Positions 39,056 to 52,573 of a stretch of DNA of 64,000 nt are shown here, piece by piece. The position numbers were made by a program, and so were the translations under genes. Within the stretch, counting starts at the first letter, position 1. Each line of letters starts with the position of its first letter. The stretch is from Glebionis coronaria. Taxonomy: Eukaryota > Streptophyta > Magnoliopsida > Asterales > Asteraceae. The stretch is from assembly GCA_025667525.1 (NCBI GenBank), contig CM046875.1, positions 123,370,340-123,434,339 on the forward strand. Reading direction: 5' to 3'. The notes beneath the pieces were generated by a model. The model was not told where the DNA came from and ran no database searches. It was given only the letters and a program-made list of their open reading frames with translations.

Positions 39056-42000
39056 TGATTCTCTTGCTCCCCCATGGACCATTTAATTTGGGGTCGAGTT
39101 AGGCTCGTGACTCGGTTAACAAAAACAAGCGCTTCTCGGGAGGCAACCCGAGGATCTATCCTTCTTTTCTTTATTTTCTAACATAAGTGTAGGGGCGTGT
39201 TTCTCTCCATGTGTGCTTGTTCATATTTGTTTTTGTGTGTAGGGTTCCCTTTGATCAAGAAGACTTTCAGAGGATTGATGTTGCTGTTTCCATCATCTTC
39301 TTCATTCAGTCTCCGATAGATCTTCATGTTTATATCACGGAAGTACTCAGTTCTGATCATTTTCTATATATCTGATGTTGTTCTCCTTCTTACACTTGGA
39401 ATTCTAGCATTAGCCTTTTGTGTTCTTAAGTGTAGGGGTGACACCTTATCACTTATGAACATTAAGGCCAATGTTTGGTTCTAAGTGTAGGGGGTTTATA
39501 TCATATTGATCATATTCATGCCTACTTGTTTGCCCTCTTGCATCCTATTTTGATCAAATGTGTGTTCGTTTTTTATTTCATTAAAAATAATAAAACTTTT
39601 TTGACCGTGCGTGATTGACTTGTCCCGTAGGCAAGAACAAAGGGGATCCTGACTCTGCCTGAGTGTTGATCTGGCTGCTGCCTTAACTTTTAGACTGAGC
39701 TTTTAGGAATTGTGCAAATGAAAATGCTAAACGTGGAGTAGTTGGTTCTCTTTAGAGCTTATATGAGTAACCTGTGGCTTTTCCTCCTAGATTATAACTA
39801 GACTAAATAAGTGTGTTTTTTTTCAAGCCTTTGACGTTAAAAATTGTGTTGTTATGCAAAAATAAATTCTTATGCAATTTTGATATAGATTCCTAGTTCA
39901 ACTTTTTATTTAAATTTGAGTGAAAGCATACTTTATTAAATTTGAAATGATGTTGCGTGAATAAATATGTCGAAAAAAAATAAAGAGAAAAAAAGAGAGA
40001 GAAAAAAAAATCAAAAAAAAAAAAATCAAAAAATAAAAAAAATAAAAAAAAAGAAGAAAAAAAAGAAAAAAAATTGATTGAAAAAAAAAGAAAAAAAGTG
40101 TTCAATAGAGTTAGAAGAGTCGAGTGAATGAATAAGTGTTTTTGTTGCTTTATTTATAATTGTGAGAAACTTTCTTTTTCTTAAATTTAAATCCGAAGTT
40201 GAACTAGAATTCGTCAATTTTTTATAAGAGTTTAGACGGTGATAGAGAATATAGAAGTCAAAGGTCCCGTGAGCTCTGATACTATTCTCGAGGGTGTAAA
40301 AACCTAGCCTCCTAAGCTTTACTAAAGGACAAGCTGAGAAGAAAGTCGCTACATGGAGTGATCTCTCCTTTGAATCTTCATTCTCTAATTATCGTCGTTG
40401 TTTTTCATCTAAGTGTCTTTTATTAGCTTAGCAGTGATTTCAAGATATTTTATTTCAAAATCCCGCCAATCCTGGTACTATTATCCGTGGGGTGTCAAAA
40501 GCCCGGGCACTTAACCGATTAGGTTGGGACGTTCCGAGAAGAAAGCCGCTACATGGGAAAGGCCATTTTTAAATCTTAAATCTCGTCTTTTTTGGTGAGT
40601 TTAATATTCAACTTAGATGATTAGCAACCATAATAGATGTCGATTTGAACGATCAAAAATTTGAAAATGAAAACACTTTCCTAGTCTTTTATAATTGTGG
40701 GAGTGAAAAGTTATATTTACATAGGTTATTAGTATAAGTAGTGTTAGAATTTTGTCAAAACGTTTGCACAAGGAGTGTTATCTTAGTTGGGAGTAATAAA
40801 AAGAGGATGACGATATTTATTCCCTAGAGACACCTAGTTTGCGTGTTTCCCGTTCTATGATCCTTATACCTTGAATAAAAAGTCGAGCATGGCGGGTCAC
40901 AATGAATAAAGTAGTTTTAAATTGTTTTTGGACTTAACATTTGTGATAATAATTGCTTAGGGGCAAGTGTAGGGGTGTGTTAAACACGTAATTATTCATG
41001 CATTTAGTGAGAATTTCCCTTCATTTTTCGCATAATAAATAGTAAAAATGTATTTTTAGTGCATTTATCGTTTATATTTGCTATTTATTATTTTAGGTAC
41101 AGATATTAAAGAAAATGAGCAAAAACGAAGCCAAAGAGCCAAAAACGAGCATGATAAATGGAAAGAGCACGGAAAATCGAGTCCAACGATGCATTCATAT
41201 TTTATAGGGTCGGCCCGACACCATCTAAATGGGTCGAACCGACCCATTATTATACAACTATCAAGACCCAGCAGCCTTAAAACATGCGCAGCGCATAAGC
41301 AAGATATGGACGCAGGCTCAGACCGAACAAAGAAGAAATATGAAGGGCCCGATTTGAGGATATCGCACGGTTTGGAGAGAGACCCACAAGCCACACTTAC
41401 CTTATCTCATTTATAAAAAAACTAGATCTGAGATTATGATTATCATTTTTTTAGCAACTTTTTACTTTCACTTTTTTCCTTAGTTCCTTTAGTTTTCTTT
41501 CTCATTGGATTTTAAATTAGTTATCCTAGGAGTAGTTTATATAAGCTATCTTCCATTTCTAGCTTAGTTTCCATTTAATATAGATTCGATTCGTAGATTT
41601 GTTATTGTTGAATTATGGGTTGCAAATGATTTTATCGTTGTGTCATGCCTGCATACTGAATCATTTATATTTTGACCTGCATTCAATTGTCCTCATTTTG
41701 GTGTTATTAAAGGGTAATCAATGTTTACTTTTTTTTATCATCTTTAAACGTCACTTTTTCAAATCACTAGTCAATAATAGGTTAATTCTCTACCAATTTA
41801 ATAATAGTAAATGATTTACATTTAACATAGATCGAGTTAGTAGCAGTTATGTTTTCCTTTTTTTTTTAATTTTATTCATTTTATCTAGTCTTTGTTACTT
41901 TTCTTTTATGTCATAAAGTTTTCCCTTTTCTTTTATAAGTCTTGAATTTATATTAATTTTTATAAAAATGTTTTTTTATCATATTTGTAAAAGAAAAAAA

Positions 42001-42251
42001 AGTAGATTTTATTAATAAAAAAAAGTTTAGATTTTATTTTATTAATTTAATCGTCAATCGAGCCGCCATCGTATTCAGTTCGAAACGAGCGAGCTACGGT
42101 TTCTACTTTCTTTTCCTTTTCTCTGCCTTTTAATTATTCACTTATTATTATTTTATCGTTTGCTATGGTTAGTTTAGTTTTTGATACTATTGCTATTAGT
42201 GTAGATTTTATTATGTGCGGGTAGTTAATTAGTATGCTTATTTGGGTTTGT
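39056..42251 (+). other. GA2 non-coding 3' tail (copy 2)
   Basis: Duplicate of 23539-26645, with hairpin GCGCTT...AGGCAA at 39129-39152, purine boxes, the inverted repeat with A/G tract (about 39864-40242), and the 200-bp-period repeat. A phenylalanine-rich frame on the minus strand at 39893-40217 is only the reverse of the A-rich tract. Confidence 0.6.
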
Positions 42252-42880
42252 TGGATGATTTATTATATGTGAGTTATGTTGTTGAAAGTGGTGAAATTAG
42301 TACTTAGTTTTGGTTGACATCTTGATTAAGGGTTAATTTATGCGTTTTGGTGGATTATTAGTTTTGTGAAAAAGTAGGTCAGGCTTGACCAAAACACGTG
42401 GACGCTCCGGCAAGACGCTTTTGGCACCTTATTTTTGGGCGCGAACGCCAACCCAATGTAAGGAAACTAAGACTAGCTTAAATTTCACAAGATTGTCGTT
42501 TATTATAAACGTGTATAATTTCACCACTTGAAAACTCCATTTACTTGTAATATTCTATCCATTAGACCTAGTTAAGCATATGCTCTTAGATTTATATTTT
42601 AGACCTATAACCATTTGTCTCTCCCATAGATTATTTAAGATTTTCTTTTTGCCTTCTTTAGTTTATTATCGTTAGTTGGTATCTTTAGCTTAAAATTCAT
42701 ATTATAATTGTTATTGTTTTTTATTATCTTTTAATATTTGGTCATTAAATTTAGTAGCTTAAATATAAAAGTATAAACATTTTCTATTCGAGCATTAAAC
42801 TTGAGACATAAACGTGGATTTCTATTCACACTTCGTCGGAACTACGATAACCTTTCGGGTGTACGAAAACGACTCAATCA
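42252..42880 (+). repeat. 3' LTR of GA2 (copy 2)
   Basis: 629-bp duplicate of 26646-27274, again followed by CCGACCGGAGG. Confidence 0.88.
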
Positions 42881-43426
42881 CCGACCGGAGGTAAAACGCT
42901 ACCGAGTTAGGATGAAATGTTCAAAGCCATTTTATCCGTGTCTATATATGTTGCAGCATATCAAGAAGGTGGTGTAGCGGTGTACTAACCAAAGTCGTCT
43001 TCACATTGTCATACTAAAAGTTAAAGTCTTCCGCAACTCTGATGAATATTTGAAGGACTAACTACAACTATATTTGTATGGGAGATTGTTAGCCTTTCGA
43101 AATCAACAAAGTATGAATATGTCGATTCAGAAGTCACAAGAGCACAAGATGGCGATAATCAAGATACTTAAGAATGTAAGAATGTAATAGGTCATCTTGT
43201 TACAAGAGCACAAGATGAACACTATCAAGGATATACTGAAGATCTCAAGCACTCAAAGTCAAAAGACAAAGGCTCAAGATAAAGATCACAAGGCATGAAG
43301 GAACAAAACCGTTAAAAACAAGATCAAGACCAAGATACAAGACCTAAGAAGGAAGATCACCTCTATAAGAATGTATTCACTCAATCATCTTATGCATTTA
43401 AAGATGACCGACACATTGGGGGAGAT
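42881..43426 (+). other. Copia 3' terminal region (copy 2)
   Basis: Duplicate of 27275-27820, ending in the purine tract TTGGGGGAGAT before the LTR. No gene seen. Confidence 0.7.
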
Positions 43427-43795
43427 TGTTAGCCCTATATTTTATGTAGTCGAACAAGAATGGAATAGGTCATCTTAGTCGATAACGGTCTTGTATTATA
43501 ATAGGTTAGTCAGGTTAACCGGGTTTGGACCTTAAGCTAATATTATCTAAGGTAGGGGCTTTATGCCCAAGATAGGCCAAGCCCGACCCAAGTGTCAAAG
43601 CCCATGAGCCCACCAAGCTCATGGGTATATAAACCCTCTTCCATGTGTGGGATAGGGTGTTGGTTCATTTTACTTTCTCTCTCTAGTAAACATTAACCTT
43701 CCACCATTCTCTCTACTTTCTCTCTCTAACTTTCTTCTCTTTCTCTCTCTAAATCTACTCTAAATCTTGTGTTATGGATTGAAGTGGGATTAACA
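43427..43795 (+). repeat. 3' LTR of the Copia element (copy 2)
   Basis: 369 bp, TGTTAG...TAACA, duplicate of 27821-28189. This copy has no 5' partner of its own. The inverted repeat and TATA box are intact (about 43601-43633). Confidence 0.92.
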
Positions 43796-44096
43796 TAAGC
43801 TTTAAGCTTTATCATCTAAAAAGATTAATAAGCTATAAAGGTTAAAGCTTTACGCTTTAATATCAAGTTTATCTTTTTGATTTAATTTTTTTCATTTTAC
43901 TTGTTATTACGTGCTTGCATTTAGTTTAATTTTGCATTTAGAATTATTTTTTTTAATTATAGTATAGTTTTGCTGCATCTTAGATTTAATAAGTTTCATC
44001 TAGATTTTAAATTGTAGTATAATTGTATTGCATTTTACAGTAATTTTATGTGAACTATTTGCGCTTTTATTTCTACATTCCCTAAGCCTAAAATAG
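43796..44096 (+). repeat. GA1-like LTR sequence, right part (copy 2)
   Basis: Duplicate of 28190-28489. T-rich, no gene. Confidence 0.45.
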
Positions 44097-46990
44097 TATA
44101 ACACCCCCAACAATTGCTATGCGCAGTGGAACTACAACATTTGGGTGCTACGCAGTTATCATCACACATAAGCTATATTAAATGACTCAAGGAGACGTAA
44201 AAATTTAAACATAAGTTAAAGATTGATTAAAACATCAGAGTCTATAGTTTTCCAAATCCCAAGATAATACAAAACAGAGTTTACGTTAGGTCCCCACTGA
44301 ATCTCAACCCCAAGAGATACATTTTATTCACATGACATAATATAAAATATTTAAGTGCTAAAAGGGAGGAAAAACAAAGTAGATCGCCAAGCCACAACAA
44401 CTTCCATCCTCTCATGCTCCGCTGCTATCAATCTTGGTTACCTGAAATATATGCTTAAAACCGTCAACACAAAGGTTGAGCGAATCTATAGGTTTATCAA
44501 ATCATAAGTTGAACATAAGTATTAAAACCAATCATGACCATTCAATAGCATTGTCGTACTCACAATCTATTATTCAAGGATATTATCTTTAGCAATAGCT
44601 AATAATTGTGTTTAAGCTCGTGACACTAATCCGTTAACTCAATCACCCGCGTACTTAGACCGGCATGACTTAAGTGAAACCAGTGCCCCTTCTAAAGGCA
44701 TTAGTTGTAATTATACCTTATTTCTTATCACAAGTTATCCGTCCGCAGAGGGTACTCAACGTACTAGCTCTCGTCTCAGATAGGGTTGTCAACCCCATAG
44801 TACTATCAATTGTATAAGCGGCTATCTCCAACCCACACAAGGGCAAGGCAATAGTTAATAGTTCATGAATTTAGGGACTTTTACAACTAGGTACTCAACA
44901 CAATTTAAGGCAACATTCGGGTCCAACAATCATTCATGTCTTATGTTCATTTTCATTTAAATAGCATGTATCCCCCTCGCGGGTAAAAACGTTTGAAATA
45001 AGTAAAGAGCGAGGCTATAGACTCACCTGGCGTAGTAGTAGTGGTGCTAGCGAAGACGTAACGAGAAATGTCACCGACGATGTGGATGCCCGGGAAAATC
45101 AAACACTTGACCTAAAAATCAAGGTACGTAAACCAAATCAATACTCCGTGTACATTATTGTACTAAAAACACGCATATGCAACCACACTTATTGTTTATG
45201 AAAACTCACGCCAAAATCCAACAAATAGTTGTTACTAGAATTATACCATTTATCCACGTAATTAAAGTTGATTTCCATTTTATAAATTTGCCGGTACTTA
45301 CCAAAAGTACGGGCTGTTTGCTATGACTTAAGCACTTATATAAATTACAAGAAAATTCACAAAAATACCTTATGACCTGTAGAAAACCCATTTTAAATCC
45401 CATAAAAAGTTTTCACTTTTATGACCCATTACTCATTACATTACTAAACTTAAACTTTTTCGGACTGATTATGCACTTCTACAACATAAGACTTGTTTGA
45501 CCCATTTAAAGTACACCATTGACCAATCCAACACCTAAGTATAAAAATAGACTCACAAATGCAGGTTTGAAACCAAAAATTAACTTTCAATCATTTACCA
45601 AACTCTATCTATGGTCCCCGGGATTTGACCCAAAACCAAACACAAATTCGGATTGTGTTGGTTCTCATCTCCCGGTACACGTATTTTCAAAATTGCATAA
45701 CTTTTGACTCGTTTGGAGTCGTAAGCTCTACTTTATACCGAAACGAAGCTAAGACAAATCTCTACAACTACATCCTATGCTTATGACCTGTTTACAAAGT
45801 TAAACCCACGAAAAATATGCTTGAACAATCTGCCTAAATGTTTCTACTTCAAAATCACCCTAACACTTGATTTCAATCTAATCCAACATTACCTATACCT
45901 TTTCTAACCACTTATGATCATACCCAATCATCCCAAACAGCCTATAACACTAATAACATCAAATACTAATCAAAACCCAATCCTAAATCATACATGCAAT
46001 AGGTTTTAATCATTTAAAAACACTAGAAACATCATTCTAAACACAACCCCACAACACATTTCATCAAAGACCATGAACCCACCAAACACCCCCACATTTC
46101 GTGGGTTTTGGGGGCTGTAGAACACCAAAAACATATCTCTCATCTTGTTTTATGGATTAATTATCATTACCCAATCACCAATTAAACAAATTAATGATTT
46201 AATTACATCAAAACATGTTTTTGAAAAACCTTTGATTCTTGGAAAATTTGTGTTAATGCATGTTATAATTGATTGTATGAAAACACTTACAATGGATAAA
46301 GAGAAGGTGGTCTAAACTTGGATTATTCAAAATCAAATGGGAAAAACTATTGGTGGTGGTGGTGGTGTTTATGGCCGACGGCCAAGAGGCGGTGGAAGAG
46401 AAGAGGAGAAAATTTTTTAGAGTGTTTGGTTGTGTGTGTTTAGTATCCTCCTTTTTGTATTTTTTGAGGGGCTTGTTTTGTCAAATGGGCTTTCTTTTGG
46501 CCTTATTTTTAAACGACCATTTTAAAGATCGGAAATCGACTCACTAGTCGGTTTTGAAATTTCACGGGAGTCGGGATTTGTAAAAATTACTTCCAAAGGT
46601 TAAAATGCACACAAAATGAATATTCATATGGTTCTGACTCGACTTAAAACGTAATAAAGATAAAAATATCGAAAAACTCAAATATCGATCAATCGATAAT
46701 AAAATGTAAGTTTTGGGCATCCGTCGGTATCGTAGTCGTTATCGGTTCTTCTTTAATCGTCAAATGTTAAATTACGACCGTAAACATTGGTTTCAACTTA
46801 AACCGTCAAATATATAGCAAACGAAATTTCTTAAAAATTTCAAAAATATTCGTAAAATAGGATTTAAATAAATAACATTGGGCTCAGGATATCACATCCT
46901 CAAGTGAGTCGCAACTTAAGAGAGATGCTCATACTGAACAGCTCTTGAGACAATAACTTAGCATCATACGACACTTTCACGGGTATTACA
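44097..46990 (-). repeat. LTR of the minus-strand Tekay relative (copy 2)
   Basis: 2894-bp duplicate of 28490-31384, with scattered substitutions. It faces the plus-strand Tekay LTR at 49385 across 2.4 kb. Confidence 0.82.
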
Positions 46991-47571
46991 TCCTCCCCTC
47001 CTTAAGGGAGCGACGTCCCGGCGCTCTTCGGTTCTTATACTCGCATTTTGTTCTACTAGAAAGATGAGGGTACTCCATCCCATAGAGGTCTTCACGTTCC
47101 GATGTGGACTTCAGTTCACGTCTCGGGTTCCATCACACCTTCACAATGAGTATTATACCTTGCTTCAATCTCTTAACATCTCGATCCATGATCTCCACTT
47201 CAATTTCTCCAAATTATTCCTACGGTTATCGACACGTCTCTTCTCACAGCTTCTCGCGGTTAGCAAGTGATTCTTAGTCTACACCATCTCTTCCGTAGCC
47301 TCTCGAATCATTTCAAGTCCATTCAACTGACTTTTTCCTACTTCATTCTATCCAACTGGCGATCTACCTTTTCATCAACATAATTCTTCAAATGTTGCAT
47401 CTTCATTGTTAACATGGTAAATGTCGTTGTACAAAGGTACTACCAACGGCAAGTGTCGATCTCAACAACAATCAAAATCAATCACACACGCTCGGAGCAT
47501 GTCTTCCAACTTTCGAATCTTCCTTTCACTTGGTTCATCGTCTCATAAAAACAATTAACCATAAAGAAAAT
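46991..47571 (-). pseudogene. integrase and chromodomain remnant (copy 2)
   Basis: Duplicate of 31385-31965, including polypurine tract, the GGGAC-loop hairpin (47008-47026), the chromodomain end and the broken integrase pieces. The same deletion and stops are present, so they predate the duplication. Confidence 0.78.
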
Positions 47572-48854
47572 CACACAGATCGCACCTAACCCCATCAAAA
47601 CGTTCAGAATATACAAAACGAAGTAATTAATACTAGTCGTACAAATCTACTTATTGCAATATTACGTACATACAAACCTATTTCGTCAAAATCAAATTCA
47701 TCGATACAAAATCATTTGACGTATACATAACTCTCTCGAAGACATCACAACCCAATCAAACACAAAGGCAATTATAAAACACATACAACCACATCACGAG
47801 ACGTTTGCAACATAGCCAAACCATGCCAAGTCAATCAGTTCAATCAAGTTAACTCATGCTTGCTAATCAGCCAAGCCATGATAAAATAAGAAGATTTGAC
47901 ATGATTCTCGGACGAGTCCAGTCAAAAGGAAATTGCAAGTTAAAGAAGGCTCACGAGCTTGCTAGCTATGGATGCATATCTTAAAAGAAATAAAAATACC
48001 TACATATGGCATCGCAGGGTGCCCACCCGCAGATCCATATCCAAAAGACATTACAAGAACACCGCCTCACTTTCGTCCCAAACGTGGTCAAAATCCCAAT
48101 AAGCATCATCGTTCACAGTTAAAATATATTACATGGCACATGTTCTCCATGATCGGACATCATTGGACAATGTCGTCTCAAGTTCCCACAACTTTCGATC
48201 ACACGACTAGATCACATACAACATGAATACATATCAAGCAAGGTTTCACCACAAAAACATCAACTATGTTTATTTGTCGTTTAATCATCGATGATCAAAG
48301 AAAATCGAGTCCAGCAAAGAGGATTCCTTACTTGGATAAACGAAGGCGACAATTTGAATTGTCTTCCAACTACCTATGCACAGTTGGTAAACTTCAACAG
48401 TTTATCGCGCGTCGTTTGACATATCAAAAGAACAAGAAAAGAAGCAAATAAAGTACGACACATTCAATGTAGGAGAAGTCTTCGTCATTTCCCTCAGAGT
48501 TACTCAAACTCGGATTTCCTCTACTTCGGAAATTGTTAAAATTTCTTCTTAGTGTCGGTATGAGCCCCTTTGGTATTTCATCAACACCCACGTGATTCCG
48601 ATGAAATTCGCATGTTACATTCAACACATAAAACATTTTCCAAAATTACTCGGTCAAGGTAACTTGCCAATTCAACGCCAAATGAAACAAAGAGATTTCA
48701 AGGAATACAAGAAAATTCAAAATTTTCTTTAGGAATCAAAGAGAATACGATTACTTGTATAAGGATCCACCATTTTTAAAACGTTTCCAAACATTTATCA
48801 AAAACACTACCGGTTTTAAAGATGACTAATTAATTTGACACTACATTGCCCTTC
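47572..48854. other. AT-rich sequence, nothing recognised (copy 2)
   Basis: Duplicate of 31966-33248. No domain, RNA gene or repeat of note was recognised. Confidence 0.4.
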
Positions 48855-48988
48855 CTAAACTATGCATAATTAGCTAGATCATGCATACTTGAGGACCAAG
48901 CAACGACAATCAACAAAACAGGACTTTTCCCGAATTATACATAGTTAGCTAAGCTGTGCATAATCGAGGATCGAGTGACGACACAACA
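48855..48988. repeat. imperfect tandem repeat at the duplication edge
   Basis: A unit with ACTATGCATAATTAGCTAG...CTTGAGGACCAAGCAACGACA (48857-48907) is followed 75 bp later by ATTATACATAGTTAGCTAAG...ATCGAGGATCGAGTGACGACA (48932-48982). The right edge of the duplicated block (48913) falls just after the first unit. Confidence 0.65.
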
Positions 48989-49379
48989 TTATTATTACAT
49001 ACCAAATATGACTATGAAAGTTTTCGACCAAATATTCAAAAGAATTAAATCATTTGAAATGGAATTTGAAATGGGAAAATATTGTTACTATCGTTTTAAG
49101 AAACACATCAAACATTTTTCGTCCACTTTGGAGACATACTTTTGCTTTGCCTTTTTATAGAAAATAAATAAATAAATCGACACCATTCGCATTTGGTTGA
49201 ACGAACCATTTGACACACTCATACCTATTTTCACAATAGACTATTCACAAAATAACGGTAAGGTGGTTCATGATTAAAGATCATTGCAAGCACAACAAGT
49301 AATAAAATCAAAAATCAATGAGATCGAACGAGGTAAACGAGCAATATAATTGCCAACTAAAATTTAACTACATTAGAAA
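48989..49379. other. unique AT-rich sequence left of Tekay
   Basis: No gene, RNA or repeat is recognised. It is the target sequence into which Tekay inserted and should continue at 61268. Confidence 0.5.
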
Positions 49380-49384
49380 TGAAA

Positions 49385-52182
49385 TGTGACACCCTAGAAT
49401 CGAGGTCATTAACGATACCCTAAATTACGCTAATTTTTGAAATTTTTAATAAATTTTAATTTCTATATTTATAAGTATTTTGGTTAAAGCCGATGTTCGA
49501 GGTTATAATTTTTACGATTGACGTTTTAAGAAGGACGATGACGATTACGATCCCGAGGGATGCCCAATTTTATATAATTTTTGACGATTTATCGATAATG
49601 TAATTTTTCGAAAATTTTATTTACGGTTCGTGTTAAGTTGAGTCGGGTGAGTTTTATAGCCTTCCGAGTACATTTAAAGTATCCCAAAAATATTTTGGAG
49701 CGTTCGGGAAGATTTCCGACTCCCGTAAAATTTTCAAAATTGACAAATGAGTCGAACCCGCAAAGTTTTGAGGACGTTTTCTACTTAAGGACAAAAGAAG
49801 CTAAAAATTGCAAAAAGGCCCCTCCCAACCCACCAAAAAGGCCAAATGTGACACAAACACAAACACATACAAAATTTACACCAAAATTTGAACTCTCTCT
49901 CCCTCCTTGCTCTCTCTAGCCGACGGACACCCCAAGAACACCAAGAAAATTCACCAAAAATCTTTTCCACTTGATTTTCCTAAAAACTAAGGTTAGACCA
50001 CATCTAATTTGGTCATTCCCCACATGTTCATGTGCTCAAATCCCACATGCACTAACAAAAATTTTTCAAGATTTTTCAAGATGATCCAAATTCGTTTTTG
50101 TGGCTAAATGTGCTAATGCATGTTGATTTTATGAGTAATGGATGCAAGAACACCAAGAAAACCCACCAAAATTAATTTGGTTGTGGTGATTGGGTCACCC
50201 AAACCCCACGGCAATGGGGGTGTTTGGGGAGCCATGGTGGTTGTTGATTTTGAGTGTTGTTCTTATGTTTGGCTTAATGTTTTAGGATGTTTTACATAGG
50301 TTTCACTAGTTGCATATTCATTTCTTTAAATTTTTGATTTTGAGATTGGTTGATCAATAGGGGTAGGACTGAAATTTGGTGTTAGGATATGTTTGGGAAG
50401 GCTTAGGATGATGTTTAGTGGTGGTTAGAAGGCTTGGAATCGAGTCTAAGTGCGTTTTTGGTATGGTCATTTTTAGGCAGAAACTTTAGGTCCATTTCAT
50501 AAAAATGATTTTTCTTCCAGGACTTGAAAACTAAATGTAGTTATAGAGGGTCTTCCTAGCTTTAATTTGGTATAAGGTAGAGCCCGTGACTCAAAACGAG
50601 CTAAAAGTTATGACATTTTAAAGATCGGGTACCGGGAGACGAGGACTTTCATAATCCGAATTTGTGCAAAGTTTTAGTCAAATCCCGAGGGTCACAAATA
50701 TAAATTGGTAAATGGTCAAGGGTCAAAATTTGGTCCCAAACCTGTGTAAATGAGTCTATATGTTGACTTAGGAGTCAACGAAGTCAAAGGTACTTTTCAT
50801 ATAGTTCAAAGAGGTCAAAATTGGTCGAAGCGCAATTTCAGCCCGTAAAATGTAGTCGTGGAAAAGAGTTGCGTAACGGGTCGTAAAAGTAAAAACTTTT
50901 ATTGGGCTTAAAAACATGTTATCTACAGGTCTTATAGGATTTTTGGAAATTTTGTCAAATTTTATAAGTGTGGTTAAATAAGGTAAAACAGCCCGTACTT
51001 TAGTCGAGTACCGGCGAGAATGAGTAAAAATGGACAACGTAAGTAATGAGAACGAATGGTATAAAATGAGTGATACTTGTTGTTTTTGTTTTTGGCGTGA
51101 GTTATACTTGTCCTAAGTGACTAGTATATATGTATTTTATACAGTACCGTAAGTATTTAAAATGAGATTACTCATTACGCGTTATTTGTGATAGGTGTTG
51201 ATTTAACCGGGCATCCGTTTCGTCGTCAGTGATCATCCCTCGAACTACCGACTACTTAAGATATAAGGTGTGAATTTATAGCCTCGCTTATATTATTTCA
51301 AATTGTTTTACCCGCGAGGGAAATGCATGCTAGTTTTTAAAAGGAACGTATATCATGAATGATTGTTAGACCCGAAAGTTGCCTTAGAAATTGTGTTGAG
51401 TACCAAGTTGCCAAAGACCCTAAATTCATGAACTATTAACTATTGTCCTGCCCTCGAGTAGGGGGAAATAGCCGCTTATGCAATTTGTAGTACTACGGGG
51501 TTAACGACCCAATGCTAGCCGAGAAGCTGTACTTTTAGTAAGTTCTGCGGTAGATTATTTTGTATGAGAAATAAGGTATAATTGCAACTGATGCCTTTAG
51601 AAGGGGCACTGGTTTCATCTGAATCACGCCGGTATTTATTACGCGGGTGATTGAGTTAACGGATTAGTGTCATGAGCTTAAACACAATTGTCAGTATCCT
51701 GATTATAGTTTGTTTGATCGACAAGACTATAAATGATCACGAATGGTTTTTATTATATATACGTTCAAATGGATTGTAAAACCTATGAATTCCACTCAAC
51801 GTTTTCGTTGACCAAATTTTTGGCATGTGTTTCAGGTAACCGCTGAGATGTAGGATGGAGCATGCATGGGATGGATGTTGTGTGTACGGCTTGGTGTCCG
51901 CTTGTTTTTCCCTCCTTTTTCTACTTAAACAATTTTTAAGTTTAATGTTTTGTGGTTGTAAACTGAAATTCTTGGGTTGAGATTCATGGGGACCGAAAAC
52001 GCTTAACTCTGTGTACTATTTGGGGTTGGAAAAACCGTGGACATGTATCATCTAACAATTTTAATTTCAAATTTTAAGTTGACGTCTTTTTAGCGTCGTT
52101 TGATATATCTTGTGTGCAACGAATACTGTGTAGCACCCATTGTTGTAGTTCCGCTGCGCATAGCAATTGTGGGGGTGTTACA
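49385..52182 (+). repeat. 5' LTR of Tekay
   Basis: 2798 bp, TGTGACACCC...GGGGTGTTACA. A CT-rich stretch followed by CTCTCTAGCCGACGGAC (about 49892-49926) may mark the transcription start area. Open frames of 61-93 codons within it (for example 49638-49919) are copied exactly in the 3' LTR and show no domain. Confidence 0.96.
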
Positions 52183-52185
52183 GAT

Positions 52186-52200
52186 TGGTAATCAGAGCCA
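52186..52200 (+). other. Tekay primer-binding site, tRNA-Met type
   Basis: TGGTAATCAGAGCCA, three bases after the LTR, matches TGGTATCAGAGCC with one inserted A. Confidence 0.85.
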
Positions 52201-52291
52201 CGAGTTATAGAGAACTAGGTCGTTTTTGAAAATCCTAAACTATAACTTTTGGTGTCGTAAGAAAGGGTCCAAGCACACACAACTATCCTGC

Positions 52292-52310
52292 ATGGCTCCG
52301 GTAAGATTTA
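52292..52310 (+). promoter_or_regulatory. candidate mini-exon ATGGCTCCG and splice donor
   Basis: The first ATG after the primer site opens ATGGCTCCG, which is immediately followed by GTAAGA at 52301, a good plant 5' splice site. Acceptors ending in TGCAG occur at 52571 (just before the accessory ORF) and at 53935 (just before gag). Joining 52300 to 53936 keeps the ATG in frame with gag. Joining to 52572 does not keep frame with the accessory ORF. Without splicing the ATG gives a 17-codon upstream ORF. RNA evidence is not available to me. Confidence 0.55.
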
Positions 52311-52573
52311 TTGTTGTATTTATGGCATTTGACGTATACTTTTGAGTAAAGTATATATGTGGGTAATTATTACATAAGTATGGAATTACTATATGTAGAC
52401 GTTGAATTTTACGTGAAATATCCGACATCGTAATTTTTGTATTAATCATGCATGAGCATCATATTATTACATTTTGGGCATATGTACCACCTTTGCATTG
52501 CATTTGCATGCATATATTTATAATTATTGTATAATTACTTATGTACCCTCCGAAATTCGCTGTTATTGCAGGA

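Noticed and set aside
39893..40217. Phenylalanine-rich minus-strand frames
   Set aside because: They are the reverse complement of the A/G-rich tract in the GA2 tail.
49638..49919. 93-codon frame in the Tekay LTR (also 58717-58998)
   Set aside because: It is identical in both LTRs simply because the LTRs are young; there is no domain and it lies in the promoter region.
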